64,000 nt of DNA, taken from positions 1 to 64,000 of the forward strand of contig JAGTSE010000025.1 in NCBI GenBank assembly GCA_018261615.1, given 5' to 3'. Both the position numbers and the translations under genes were made by a program. The DNA is from Pseudomonadota bacterium. GTDB lineage: Bacteria; Pseudomonadota; Gammaproteobacteria; Enterobacterales; Enterobacteriaceae. This document shows, piece by piece, positions 1 through 12,312 of this stretch (positions are counted from its first letter, which is position 1; each line of letters opens with the position of its first letter). The notes below the pieces were generated by a model, which worked only from the letters and a program-made list of their open reading frames with translations, was not told the DNA's origin and did not search any database.

Positions 1-1
1 C

Positions 2-367
2 GCCAGTGGCGGTGAGAGTGTGCAGGTATTTCCGCCCTTCGACAGTGTGCAGATGCGACGCGGCAGCGTGAAGTACATCAAAGTGAAGGCGGTGAAAACG
101 TTCACCCTTGTAGGAATGCTGCAGGACGCGCATGGCAATGTGCTGAAAAACCGCTATGTGCGCAGTGACGTCTCCGGCGGCGTGATAAACGCCGAGGGGG
201 TACTGACACTGGACTCCGGTACGGCAAACCAGAAACTGACGGTCAGGGCTGAAAACGGGCAGCCGTCAATGCTGTGTGCGCTTCCGTCCGGAATGGACAG
301 GAACAAAAAAGTGCAATTTATCAGCACAATAAAATGCCGGACGACCGGCCAGGGAGAAAAAAAATGA
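2..367 (+). CDS. Fimbrial outer-membrane usher, 3' end (class 5 / CFA/I-type)
   Basis: The frame is open from the first bases, so the 5' part lies outside the window. About 121 C-terminal residues are visible. They form a beta-rich domain with YIKVKAVKTFTLVGMLQDA, then a Cys near the end (ISTIKC). Its stop overlaps the next start in an ATGA (364-367), which implies translational coupling. The next gene is a CfaE/CblD-like minor pilin, and in CFA/I-type operons the order is usher then tip subunit, so the usher assignment rests mainly on that neighbour and on the beta-rich C-terminal look. Ushers form the outer-membrane pore that orders and exports pilins. Not enough is present to name the operon. 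Confidence 0.6.
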   Translation, partial: ASGGESVQVFPPFDSVQMRRGSVKYIKVKAVKTFTLVGMLQDAHGNVLKNRYVRSDVSGGVINAEGVLTLDSGTANQKLTVRAENGQPSMLCALPSGMDRNKKVQFISTIKCRTTGQGEKK

Positions 368-1617
368 AGAACGTAATATTACGCGCGCTGGCGGGCATGG
401 TGCTGCTTGTCGGCTGTGCCTCTGGCCATGCAGCAACAATGGACATAACCGCATCGTTTTCCCCCTCGATGGAGAAGCCGGAAAATAACACCTTCACGAA
501 TACTACACCGCAGGATGGCTATTGTAAGGCCAGTCCTGATACGTGTACTAATGGCGTAGTAAGTCTGTGGACACGTATCACTCTGACGGCATCAAAAGGG
601 CTCACACCACAGGACATGATGAGAGATACGCTTTTTTTTAAATGGCCATCTTCTGTACGGAAAATAACTGTAACAAACCTCACAGGTAGCAAGCAGGAAA
701 TACAGTTCAGAATATCCACGTTCAGTGGTAATTATGTCGCTAATAGTAATAGTGACGTATCTAACTGGGAGAATGGATATTATTCCCCGCGTGGAGGTTG
801 TAGCGCATTGGGTTCTATGTATACCAGTGAGACGCTGGCCTGGATATGGAGTGTACCCGAGGGAAATTCCGGCTGTTATAATATAACACGTACAGAGCGG
901 CCCGTAGGAGCAGCAAATTTTATAAGGGAAGTGAATAATTTAAGCATAGGATATACTCTGACGACGCCTAATCCTCTGAAAATGGAATCCGGTGTTTATA
1001 CCGGAACGCTGCCCCTGAGTGTTGGCCCCGGAGGTGATATTGATTTTGGTGATAACTTTCAGGCATCAGATACTGAACTTACAATCAATTTCACCCTGTC
1101 AGTAAACCACGAACTTAAACTGACCACCACGGCAGATAATCAGACGGTGTCCCTGCAGCCCTGTGCCTCTGGCCGAATCTGTACTGAAGATGAAGGCTCG
1201 GCCAACTGGGAGCGCTGGATGGTAACGCGTATCACCCCACAACTGACAGGCCGGAGTAACTTCAGTCTCTCCAGTTCGGGGGCCTTTTCGGTTTATCTGG
1301 AGTGCGAGCAGCAGAGCGGCTCAGACTGTGCACTTAAGAGCGATAACACACCTTCGCAGACGGTCCCCGTCCAGACGCTTCTGACCCTGCCGGATAATAT
1401 TGTCGACGACTCAACGGGTTCAACCGTATCAAAACGACGTCTGGCGGTGGGGAAGGATGTAACAAAAAACGTTTTTGCAACAAAGAACTTTGGTCAGAAC
1501 AGAGCCGGAAGCATCGATTTTCTGGTGAGTCAGAAAGATGTCGACACAATGTTAAAAACACGCCCGGATACTTACCGTGGTGCTGTTACTGTTATTTTTG
1601 ATCCGAATATTTATTGA
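364..1617 (+). CDS. CfaE/CblD-family minor pilin (tip adhesin / pilus initiator)
   Basis: A 417-residue secreted protein. I chose the ATG at 364 because it overlaps the usher stop and begins a classical signal peptide (MKNVILRALAGMVLLVGCASGHAA), cut probably after GHAA. The body is beta-rich with paired cysteines (for example QPCASGRICTEDE and YLECEQQSGSDCALK). It ends with YRGAVTVIFDPNIY, the kind of C-terminal strand typical of class 5 pilus subunits. CfaE/CblD proteins sit at the pilus tip, bind receptors and start polymerisation at the usher. Oddity: LVGC inside the signal peptide fits a lipobox, which would be unusual for this family; the later signal peptidase I site is more likely. No major pilin or chaperone is visible, so those genes should lie upstream. 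Confidence 0.7.
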   Translation: MKNVILRALAGMVLLVGCASGHAATMDITASFSPSMEKPENNTFTNTTPQDGYCKASPDTCTNGVVSLWTRITLTASKGLTPQDMMRDTLFFKWPSSVRKITVTNLTGSKQEIQFRISTFSGNYVANSNSDVSNWENGYYSPRGGCSALGSMYTSETLAWIWSVPEGNSGCYNITRTERPVGAANFIREVNNLSIGYTLTTPNPLKMESGVYTGTLPLSVGPGGDIDFGDNFQASDTELTINFTLSVNHELKLTTTADNQTVSLQPCASGRICTEDEGSANWERWMVTRITPQLTGRSNFSLSSSGAFSVYLECEQQSGSDCALKSDNTPSQTVPVQTLLTLPDNIVDDSTGSTVSKRRLAVGKDVTKNVFATKNFGQNRAGSIDFLVSQKDVDTMLKTRPDTYRGAVTVIFDPNIY

Positions 1618-1664
1618 GTGGGTATTTTCATAATAAACAGCTTATGAAGTAGAACGGGGAGAAA

Positions 1665-1688
1665 CCCTCCCACCGGACGGTGAGAGGG
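1665..1688. terminator. Bidirectional hairpin between convergent genes
   Basis: CCCTCCCACC pairs with GGTGAGAGGG (one mismatch) around a GGAC loop, between the converging pilin gene and azoR. There is no clear T-run on either side, so it may be a weak or Rho-assisted terminator. Confidence 0.5.
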
Positions 1689-1696
1689 AGAGTATC

Positions 1697-6403
<4,707 letters not shown>

Positions 6404-6442
6404 AGGCGCTGCGCTTATTAGGTTTACACTTTGCTGTTCCTT

Positions 6443-6478
6443 GGCCGGATAGGGCGTTAGCCACTATCCGGCCTTTTT
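6443..6478 (+). terminator. hrpA terminator, REP-like hairpin
   Basis: GGCCGGATAG (6443-6452) pairs perfectly with CTATCCGGCC (6464-6473), followed by five T. The GCCGGAT...ATCCGGC arms also resemble enterobacterial REP/BIME units, so it may serve both as terminator and as a repeat. Confidence 0.75.
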
Positions 6479-6588
6479 AGATGGCGTTTATCCACGCCAG
6501 CGTAAAGCCATCCCAGCCCTTCACGCCGACGGTCTGCATGGCCGTCACCGTCAGGCGCGGATCATCGCCCAACAGCAAAGGAGGTTTT
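6477..6588 (-). pseudogene. Remnant: 3' end of an O-methyltransferase-like gene
   Basis: The minus strand reads PPLLLGDDPRLTVTAMQTVG then VKGWDGFTLAWINAI and a TAA at 6479-6477. The DDPRLT...TVGVKGWDGFTLA pattern looks like the C-terminus of a SAM-dependent O-methyltransferase-type protein. Upstream in the same frame the reading runs into antisense of ydcF and loses any family likeness. I infer a former neighbour of which only about 30 codons survive between the hrpA terminator and the ydcF ribosome site. The family call is from memory and tentative. Confidence 0.35.
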
Positions 6589-6589
6589 A

Positions 6590-7390
6590 ATGCAGATAAC
6601 AACATTTCCGGCCTTGCCGGAAACCACGCTGGCAGCGGCGAATACGCTGGGTGAATGGCTGGCGCAAAATGATTTTGCCGGTAAATCCACGCCGGTACGC
6701 GCGGATGTGGTGATCCTCGCGGGTAATGCGGTGATGCCGACCATCGATGCGGCGTGCGCGCTGGCAGCGGCGCAGAACACGCCACTGCTGGTTACGGGGG
6801 GGGTGGGTCACTCCACAACGTTTCTGTATGCCGCCGTTGCGCGCCATCCCCGCTATAACGTGCTGCAAACGACCGGACGCAGTGAGGCGGCGATCATGGC
6901 GGATATCGGGCGTCACTTCTGGAACCTTGAGGATTCTCAGCTGTTGATTGAAGATAAATCAAGAAACTGCGGCGAAAATGCGCGTTTCAGCGTTGATTTG
7001 CTGCTTTCGCAGGGGATAAAAGCGAAAACGGCAATGGTGATGCAGGACCCGACCATGCAGCGTCGCACCGTCGCCACCTTTGCCCGCGTCAGCCAGCAGT
7101 GTACGGACACGCCGCACTGGTTAAGCTGGCCGGGTTTTACGCCACGCTTATGCAATATGGCGGCAGGCCTGGCCTTCCAGCCGCAGCAAGAGGGGCAGTG
7201 GCCTGTGGATCGCTATCTGTCACTGATGATGGGCGAAGTTCCCCGCCTGCGTGATGATGCCACGGGCTACGGGCCGAAAGGGCGTGATTTCCTGGTTCAC
7301 GTTGATTTTACTCCCGCAGTGGACGCGGCCTGGCAGGTGCTGATTGCCGATGAGACCCTTGCCGCCGCGCTCGCCAGCCGTTCACTGTGA
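6590..7390 (+). CDS. ydcF: DUF218 protein YdcF
   Basis: 266 residues, the E. coli YdcF length, with an AAAGGAGG ribosome site seven bases before the ATG. The DUF218 fold covers roughly residues 38-190 (VVILAGNAVMPTIDAACALA, then LLVTGGVGHST and a conserved NCGENA near residue 128). E. coli YdcF has a Rossmann-like fold and was reported to bind S-adenosylmethionine; its cellular role is unknown. It lies between hrpA and aldA as in E. coli. Confidence 0.92.
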   Translation: MQITTFPALPETTLAAANTLGEWLAQNDFAGKSTPVRADVVILAGNAVMPTIDAACALAAAQNTPLLVTGGVGHSTTFLYAAVARHPRYNVLQTTGRSEAAIMADIGRHFWNLEDSQLLIEDKSRNCGENARFSVDLLLSQGIKAKTAMVMQDPTMQRRTVATFARVSQQCTDTPHWLSWPGFTPRLCNMAAGLAFQPQQEGQWPVDRYLSLMMGEVPRLRDDATGYGPKGRDFLVHVDFTPAVDAAWQVLIADETLAAALASRSL

Positions 7391-7392
7391 AA

Positions 7393-7430
7393 AATGCCCG
7401 TTTGCGCTAAAGATGTAGCAAACGGGCATT
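7393..7430 (+). terminator. ydcF terminator
   Basis: AATGCCCGTTTGC (7393-7405) pairs perfectly with GCAAACGGGCATT (7418-7430), starting three bases after the ydcF stop and followed by ATTCT. The complementary strand gives an A-rich entry, so it could also act on the other strand. Confidence 0.75.
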
Positions 7431-7590
7431 ATTCTCCTCGTTCTTGTAATTTATTTGTTGCGATCTCGCTGTGTTTTTTATGAGTTCACTCACAAAAGCT
7501 GATGCTGCTCCTGAGCAATGCTCCGCAGGGAGATAGCTTGTTTAACAATAAGTTCACTTGTTAAAAACAATGTTATTACAGGAGCGGATC

Positions 7591-9030
7591 ATGACGGCAC
7601 CCGTGCAACACCCAATGTTTATTGATGGCGAATTCATTAGCTGGCAGGGCGACAACTGGCTTGATGTCGTCAATCCGGCAACGGAAGAGATTCTGGCGCG
7701 CATTCCTGATGGCACTGCGGAAGATGCGCGCAAAGCGATTGCAGCGGCGGATCGTGCCCAGCCTGCCTGGGAAGCGCTGCCAGCAATAGAACGCGCAGGA
7801 TGGTTACGCAAAATTGCGGCGGGCATTCGCGAGAAAGCGCATGAAATCAGCGCATTAATTGTGGCTGAGGGCGGCAAAATCCAGCAACTAGCGGCAGTGG
7901 AAGTTTCATTTACCGCCGACTACATCGACTATATGGCCGAATGGGCGCGCCGCTATGAAGGGGAGATTTTGCAAAGTGACCGGCCGAATGAAAACATCTT
8001 TGTTTTTAAGCGCGCCCTTGGCGTGACCACCGGCATTTTGCCGTGGAATTTCCCGTTCTTCCTGATTGCCCGCAAAATGGCGCCAGCGCTAATTACCGGC
8101 AACACCATTGTGATTAAACCCAGCGAATTCACGCCGAACAACGCCGTCGCGTTTGCCAAAATCGTGCATGATGTCGGATTACCAAAAGGGGTCTTTAACC
8201 TGGTGTTAGGGCGCGGCGAAACCGTCGGCCAGGAGCTGGCAGCCAACCCGAAAGTGGCGATGGTAAGCATGACTGGTAGCGTTGGCGCAGGCGAGAAAAT
8301 CATGGCGGCGGCGGCGAAAAATATCACCAAAGTGTGCCTCGAACTCGGCGGGAAAGCCCCAGCCATTGTGCTGGACGATGCGGATCTTGAGCTGGCGGTG
8401 AAAGCGATTGTTGATTCCCGCATCATCAACACCGGGCAGGTATGCAACTGCGCCGAGCGGGTTTATGTGCAGAAGGGGATTTACGACCGATTTGTTAACC
8501 GTCTTGGGGAAGCGATGAAAGCGGTACAGTTCGGCGATCCGGCGCAGCGTAACGACATTGCCATGGGGCCGCTCATCAACGCCGCCGCACTCGAACGTGT
8601 GGAACAGAAAGTAGCACACGCGGTGGCCGAAGGCGCGCGCGTGGTGCTGGGCGGCAAAACGCCAGAAGGGAAAGGCTATTTCTATCCGCCGACGCTGCTG
8701 CTGGATGTCCGCCAGGAGATGGCGATCATGCACGAAGAGACCTTTGGCCCGGTGCTGCCGGTGGTGGCATTCGACACGCTTGATGACGCGCTGGCGATGG
8801 CCAATGACAGCGATTACGGTCTGACGTCTTCCGTCTATACCAAGGATCTCAATGCGGCGATGAAGGCCGTACGCGGACTGAAATTCGGCGAAACGTATAT
8901 TAACCGTGAGAACTTTGAAGCGATGCAGGGTTTCCACGCTGGATGGCGCAAGTCCGGGATCGGCGGGGCGGATGGGCGTCACGGCCTGAACGAATATCTG
9001 CAAACCCAGATGGTTTACCTGCAATCCTGA
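7591..9030 (+). CDS. aldA: Lactaldehyde / glycolaldehyde dehydrogenase AldA
   Basis: 479 residues, the E. coli AldA length. I chose the ATG at 7591 (MTAPVQHPMFIDGEF) with a GGAGCGG ribosome site over an upstream in-frame codon at 7558. It oxidises L-lactaldehyde and glycolaldehyde to L-lactate and glycolate with NAD, at the end of fucose, rhamnose and related catabolism. Visible motifs are WNFPFF and KPSE (cofactor), GSVGAGEKI (Rossmann glycines), LELGGKAP (general-base Glu) and GQVCNCAERV (nucleophile Cys near 285). No frameshift. Confidence 0.96.
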   Translation: MTAPVQHPMFIDGEFISWQGDNWLDVVNPATEEILARIPDGTAEDARKAIAAADRAQPAWEALPAIERAGWLRKIAAGIREKAHEISALIVAEGGKIQQLAAVEVSFTADYIDYMAEWARRYEGEILQSDRPNENIFVFKRALGVTTGILPWNFPFFLIARKMAPALITGNTIVIKPSEFTPNNAVAFAKIVHDVGLPKGVFNLVLGRGETVGQELAANPKVAMVSMTGSVGAGEKIMAAAAKNITKVCLELGGKAPAIVLDDADLELAVKAIVDSRIINTGQVCNCAERVYVQKGIYDRFVNRLGEAMKAVQFGDPAQRNDIAMGPLINAAALERVEQKVAHAVAEGARVVLGGKTPEGKGYFYPPTLLLDVRQEMAIMHEETFGPVLPVVAFDTLDDALAMANDSDYGLTSSVYTKDLNAAMKAVRGLKFGETYINRENFEAMQGFHAGWRKSGIGGADGRHGLNEYLQTQMVYLQS

Positions 9031-9038
9031 TAATGTAT

Positions 9039-9059
9039 GTCCCCGCCAAGCGCGGGGAC
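9039..9059 (+). terminator. Hairpin after aldA
   Basis: GTCCCCGC pairs with GCGGGGAC around CAAGC, nine bases after the aldA stop. There is no T-run, so termination here is uncertain. Confidence 0.45.
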
Positions 9060-9151
9060 GCGTATTACACTTTTGTCGCTACCTATGCCATCATCAGCTC
9101 GGACCAGACGGCGGCTGGTAAACCCAACGTATCACGAATACCAAAACCATG

Positions 9152-9540
9152 TTATCGGCACATTCTGTCGCGTAGCTCAGCTGTGCGGGCAGGGTCTAAC
9201 TGATTGTTAAATAATGCCCTGATTTCAGCAGGTTTTGCATCGAACTGCTCCACCATGTCCTTCAGCCGGTAACCATGTCGCGTGAGCGTCGGCTCCAGGT
9301 CATCCAGCTGACGTGACAGCACGAATTCAACCAGTGTGGCGGTAATCGGTTTTTCACCTGTCTGGTATCCTGCTTCCATCGCCAGCGTCAGGTGCAACTG
9401 GACCTGCAGCGGTGTACGAAGTTTCATCGCCAGCAGGTCAACCGCTTCGGTCGTCAGAATATCTTCCGGCTTACCCTTGCCAGTGTACCCCTCCTGTTCA
9501 ATAGACTGCGTCAGTCCATAATGGTGCCATGGCGTTAAAG
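9152..9540 (-). pseudogene. TniB/ExeA-like AAA+ transposition ATPase, C-terminal fragment
   Basis: The frame reads GYTGKGKPEDILTTEAVDLL and continues as a helical C-terminal domain (MKLRTPLQVQLHLTLAMEAG, SRQLDDLEPTLTRHGYRLKD, FDAKPAEIRALFNN). This matches my memory of the C-terminal half of ExeA/TniB-like ATPases encoded beside DDE transposases. The Walker A half is missing: upstream the sequence switches directly into a DDE transposase in a different frame near 9530-9540, so an internal deletion joined the two genes. Confidence 0.55.
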
Positions 9541-10060
9541 ATAAAACGCAGCGCTGATTCCGCATCCTCACCGTATACACACCGGTATTCCTGGTAAGCA
9601 ACACCGCTCCGGTCATCCACCACGCTGAGCAACATCAGCGTGGGTTCGCCCCGGGTAGGGTCAACCCAGTCAGGCCGTTCAATATGCTTGAGATCGGACG
9701 GTGACATATCAAACTGCCAGCAGTCATTGCTGCTTTCAGCCTGAAATCGTACATCCGGAGGCTCCCGTAACAGGCGGGGCTGGTCGAGACGCCAGCGGGA
9801 AAGCCAGCGATTGACGGTCTGCTTACGAAGCAGGCCCTTGGGACTTTTTATCAATCCCTGAGCGGTCTCCACACCGTTCTCTTCAAGTAACTGTATTGAC
9901 CGCCCGGTTGACAGATGGTGACCGGATTTATTCGTCGTTAGCAGTTTTAGCGCGGCAATCAGTTCACAGTAATGTTCCAGTTCAGATGGGGGGAGTATCC
10001 GTGGCTGACCATGATCGCTGCGGTGAGCTGCGCGTGGTCTGGTTTCAAACTTAGCGAAAA
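9530..10060 (-). pseudogene. DDE (Mu/TniA-like) transposase fragment
   Basis: This shares a frame with the resolvase fragment upstream and forms a chimeric ORF (9498-10217). From about 10060 down it reads GQPRILPPSELEHYCELIAA, an HTH region (LLRKQTVNRWLSRWRLDQ) and the start of an integrase-type catalytic core (SNDCWQFDMSPSDLKHIERP with the first Asp, then SVVDDRSGVAYQEYRCVYGE with the second Asp). It breaks after FIFNAMAPL, before the catalytic Glu, where it meets the ATPase fragment. It cannot be active. Confidence 0.65.
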
Positions 10061-10393
10061 CACCCAGCATATCGAGGAAGGCTTTACCTGCTGCCGAGCG
10101 CGTGTCCACTGGCTGTTCCGTTGCCCTGAGCGTTATGCCCTGCTGATTCAGGGCATACACGATATCCTGCAGGTCCTTAATGCTGCGGGCCAGGCGATCC
10201 ACGCAGGTCACCATCAACGTATCACCGGGCGCAGGAACTCCAGTAATAGCTGCAACTCGCTCCCTCCAGACTGGCTGCTTCCACTGGCTTTTTCTGCACG
10301 AATGATTTCACACCCTGCAGCGCGGAGAATTTGTGCCTGCAGGGTCAGATCCTGGTCACTGGTTGAAACGTGGGCATCGCCGTAAAGTGTCAT
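10050..10393 (-). pseudogene. Tn3-type serine resolvase (TnpR), frameshifted and truncated
   Basis: From the ATG at 10393 the frame reads MTLYGDAHVSTSDQDLTLQA and continues through SGSSQSGGSELQLLLEFLRP, then hits a stop. Restoring one missing G near 10230 joins it to the next frame (DTLMVTCVDRLARSIKDLQD ... GKAFLDMLGVFAKFET), the standard resolvase catalytic-domain sequence. The catalytic Ser is in the VSTSDQD segment. After KFET it fuses to the DDE transposase, so the DNA-binding end is lost. I see three separate lesions in this block: a 1-bp frameshift, a fusion and a downstream deletion. Confidence 0.75.
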
Positions 10394-10485
10394 AATGATG
10401 AAAACTGTCTCACCGGGTTGCCTTCTTTGGGTCTACCTAAAACGGACGGGTTTAATATGGCTCAGCCCACAAGGGGTCTGTTATG

Positions 10486-11661
10486 TTAGTTACGATCACC
10501 AACTAATCCGTGAGTTAATGTTTCCCAGAGGTAATGAAAATGCCCTTTGGTTGGTCTGGTGCTTACCAGAAACTCAGAAGTGTGAGGGAGGTCAAGTCCT
10601 TGGCGTACAGAGTACTGATTAAATCCGACTTCAAATGTGCCTTTAGTATTGAGTTTGTAGCCATCATAGTTTTTGCATAACTTATCAGATAATGCTCCAG
10701 TCTGGTATGCACTGTGCAATTCCATAGCTTTAATGATGCGCATTTGGGCATTACTGGATTTATCCTGATATAAATTAACTCCCTGCAACCTGGCCGTCTC
10801 GGCAGTATTGATTATGGCTGCCAGGCCATAAGCAGTATGCTCAAAATCACGGCAACTTTCCTGTGTCAAACCATCTATATAGCTTTTGGGGCTATTCCAG
10901 TATGCATTTATTTGTGAATCATTGCGTGAACACCATGACGCGTTTTTTGGTCTGGAACCATCGGACGACAGATAAATATAGGACGGAACAAGGCTGCGCC
11001 ATTTTTTAATGGCACTATTGAACCAATTCGGGTTTTTATTGAAAACTGCAATATTTAACATCGCTTCTATCGCACTTGCGTGCCAGTTCTTATTATAACA
11101 AGCGTAGCTACCGGAAAACATTCGTGAAATGTCGGGATAATACTGCTCCGCAAATAATTTAGTCACCTTATTTTTTTCTGATTGAGGCCAACTGGTATAA
11201 GTGTACTTAACAATTTCAGCAGCACGGGTAAACATTGTTGCGGACCATGATGCCTGCAATGGTCCATTGCTATTAGTATGTCCCCCCGTGAGGGTATTAG
11301 CCCATGCATTCAGGATCTTACGTACATTTTCAGCGTAGACAGTCTCACCACTAAGCCTCCACAACAGTGCCTGTGTATAAGCAGCTTTAGCATCCATCAC
11401 TTCATCTGTACATCCATTATTTGGACTAGAAGATGAACCACATTCAACAGTACTCCATGGGGTTGGTTCATAATTTTTATCCGCGAGAGGGTCTTGTAAA
11501 ACCTTTTCGTAGGCTGACTTCCATGGTTCTCTGGATATATTATCCTTAACATATTGCAACTGTTTTAAACTCACAAAGACACCTGGGTGATTAAAGTTGC
11601 TCTCAGCAGCGACACTAAAAAAAGGTGTCAAAATAAAAAGCATAAAAATATATCTAATCAT
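10486..11661 (-). CDS. Secreted alginate lyase-family protein
   Basis: 391 residues with a signal peptide (MIRYIFMLFILTPFFSVAAES) and a GAGAGGGAA ribosome site. The body is alpha-helical and fits the Alginate_lyase (chondroitin AC/alginate lyase-like toroid) family: NHPGVFVSLKQLQYVKDN, AKAAYTQALLWRLSG, NKNWHASAIEAML (Asn and His in the position expected for the catalytic pair) and SCRDFEHTAYGLAAI (second His). It would cleave uronic-acid polysaccharide in the periplasm or outside the cell; the substrate is unknown. The gene is AT-rich compared with the backbone and lies between a transposon scar and an IS-end-like repeat array, so it was probably acquired. Confidence 0.7.
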   Translation of the reverse strand: MIRYIFMLFILTPFFSVAAESNFNHPGVFVSLKQLQYVKDNISREPWKSAYEKVLQDPLADKNYEPTPWSTVECGSSSSPNNGCTDEVMDAKAAYTQALLWRLSGETVYAENVRKILNAWANTLTGGHTNSNGPLQASWSATMFTRAAEIVKYTYTSWPQSEKNKVTKLFAEQYYPDISRMFSGSYACYNKNWHASAIEAMLNIAVFNKNPNWFNSAIKKWRSLVPSYIYLSSDGSRPKNASWCSRNDSQINAYWNSPKSYIDGLTQESCRDFEHTAYGLAAIINTAETARLQGVNLYQDKSSNAQMRIIKAMELHSAYQTGALSDKLCKNYDGYKLNTKGTFEVGFNQYSVRQGLDLPHTSEFLVSTRPTKGHFHYLWETLTHGLVGDRN

Positions 11662-11790
11662 AATTCCCTCTCGATAACATGAAATTAATGTTCAGTCAGG
11701 CCACAGTACAATCTATATCCGACAGCTTCCCCGACATGGAGGAAATCATACTACGGCTGATACAATCTGGGTAAATTCCATTTGCAGTTA

Positions 11791-11906
11791 TTGTGAGCCC
11801 GGAGGAATGGATTGCGAGCAGGGCAGGATAAATGCGAGCCCATTATCACTTAATCTGGGCTGAAAATGGCGCTGATTGCGAGTCGGAGGGATTTCTATTG
11901 CGAGCC
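11791..11906. repeat. Array of TTGCGAG boxes at about 21-bp spacing
   Basis: Five related boxes begin at 11791 (TTGTGAGCCCGGAGG), 11812 (TTGCGAGCAGGGCAGG), 11832 (TGCGAGCC, one base short at its start), 11875 (TTGCGAGTCGGAGGG) and 11898 (TTGCGAGCC). Steps are about 21, 20, 43 and 23 bp, that is one repeat length with one unit missing. Evenly spaced copies are typical of transposase-binding sites at the ends of IS21-, Mu- or Tn7-like elements. The array stops where the esterase pseudogene starts, so it may be the surviving end of an element that truncated that gene. No transposase sits beside it. Confidence 0.5.
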
Positions 11907-11907
11907 G

Positions 11908-12223
11908 CTACATATACCCTTTGGCATTGAAGCAGGGAGCCAGCGCGCTGCCTTCTTTATCCAGTACCACCCGACGATAAGAACCACCTGGTGTGATAAG
12001 GATCCCAACGCCGTTGGGGTTTTGCGGGGCGTAAACGGTGATTTCCGGGGCGCGAACGCCGATGACTGAGCGGTCAAACGATGTCGGGCCGGTGTGAAAC
12101 GTTTCGAGTTGAAAACGCACCGGGCTGGCAGCGGCACCAGGCGCTTCTCCCTGCGGCCAGACTGGCGTGCTGCACGGCGACTTTCACCAACGTCAATAAA
12201 TCTTCCGGGCTGATATTTCTCAT
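11908..12223 (-). pseudogene. Alpha/beta-hydrolase (acetyl-esterase-like), frameshifted and 3'-truncated
   Basis: The ATG at 12223 opens MRNISPEDLLTLVKVAVQH; the frame must shift near 12150 to continue as SPVRFQLETFHTGPTSFDRS, ITVYAPQNPNGVGILITPGG and VVLDKEGSALAPCFNAKGYM, then a stop. ITPGGSY is the oxyanion-loop region of BD-FAE-type esterases. The GxSxG nucleophile and His regions are gone because the sequence ends abruptly at the TTGCGAG array. Two lesions make it non-functional. Confidence 0.6.
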
Positions 12224-12235
12224 GTCTCGCCTCGC

Positions 12236-12306
12236 CTTATGGCGCTTGTGCTTACCCGGTCTGCAATCAGCACAGGCCGGGTACACGTAGCATCATCCGG
12301 CCTATG
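12236..12306. repeat. REP/BIME-like palindromic unit
   Basis: Between the esterase remnant and gapC are nested inverted sequences: CTTACCCGGTCTG...CAGGCCGGGTA, then ATCATCCGGCCTA. The reverse complement contains GGCCGGATGAT and GCCATAAGGCG, resembling enterobacterial REP units. It may protect or end the gapC transcript. Confidence 0.45.
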
Positions 12307-12312
12307 TGAACG

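Noticed and set aside
364..1617. Tip pilin as a lipoprotein (LVGC lipobox)
   Set aside because: The Cys lies inside the hydrophobic core and a normal cleavage site (GHAA) follows; family members are secreted pilins.
7440..7590. Additional small gene before aldA (ORF from 7558)
   Set aside because: The extra 11 codons are an in-frame upstream start of aldA without a ribosome site; AldA of normal length starts at 7591.
11791..11906. CRISPR array
   Set aside because: Repeats are only 7-15 bp with about 6-14 bp between them, one unit is missing and no cas genes are near.
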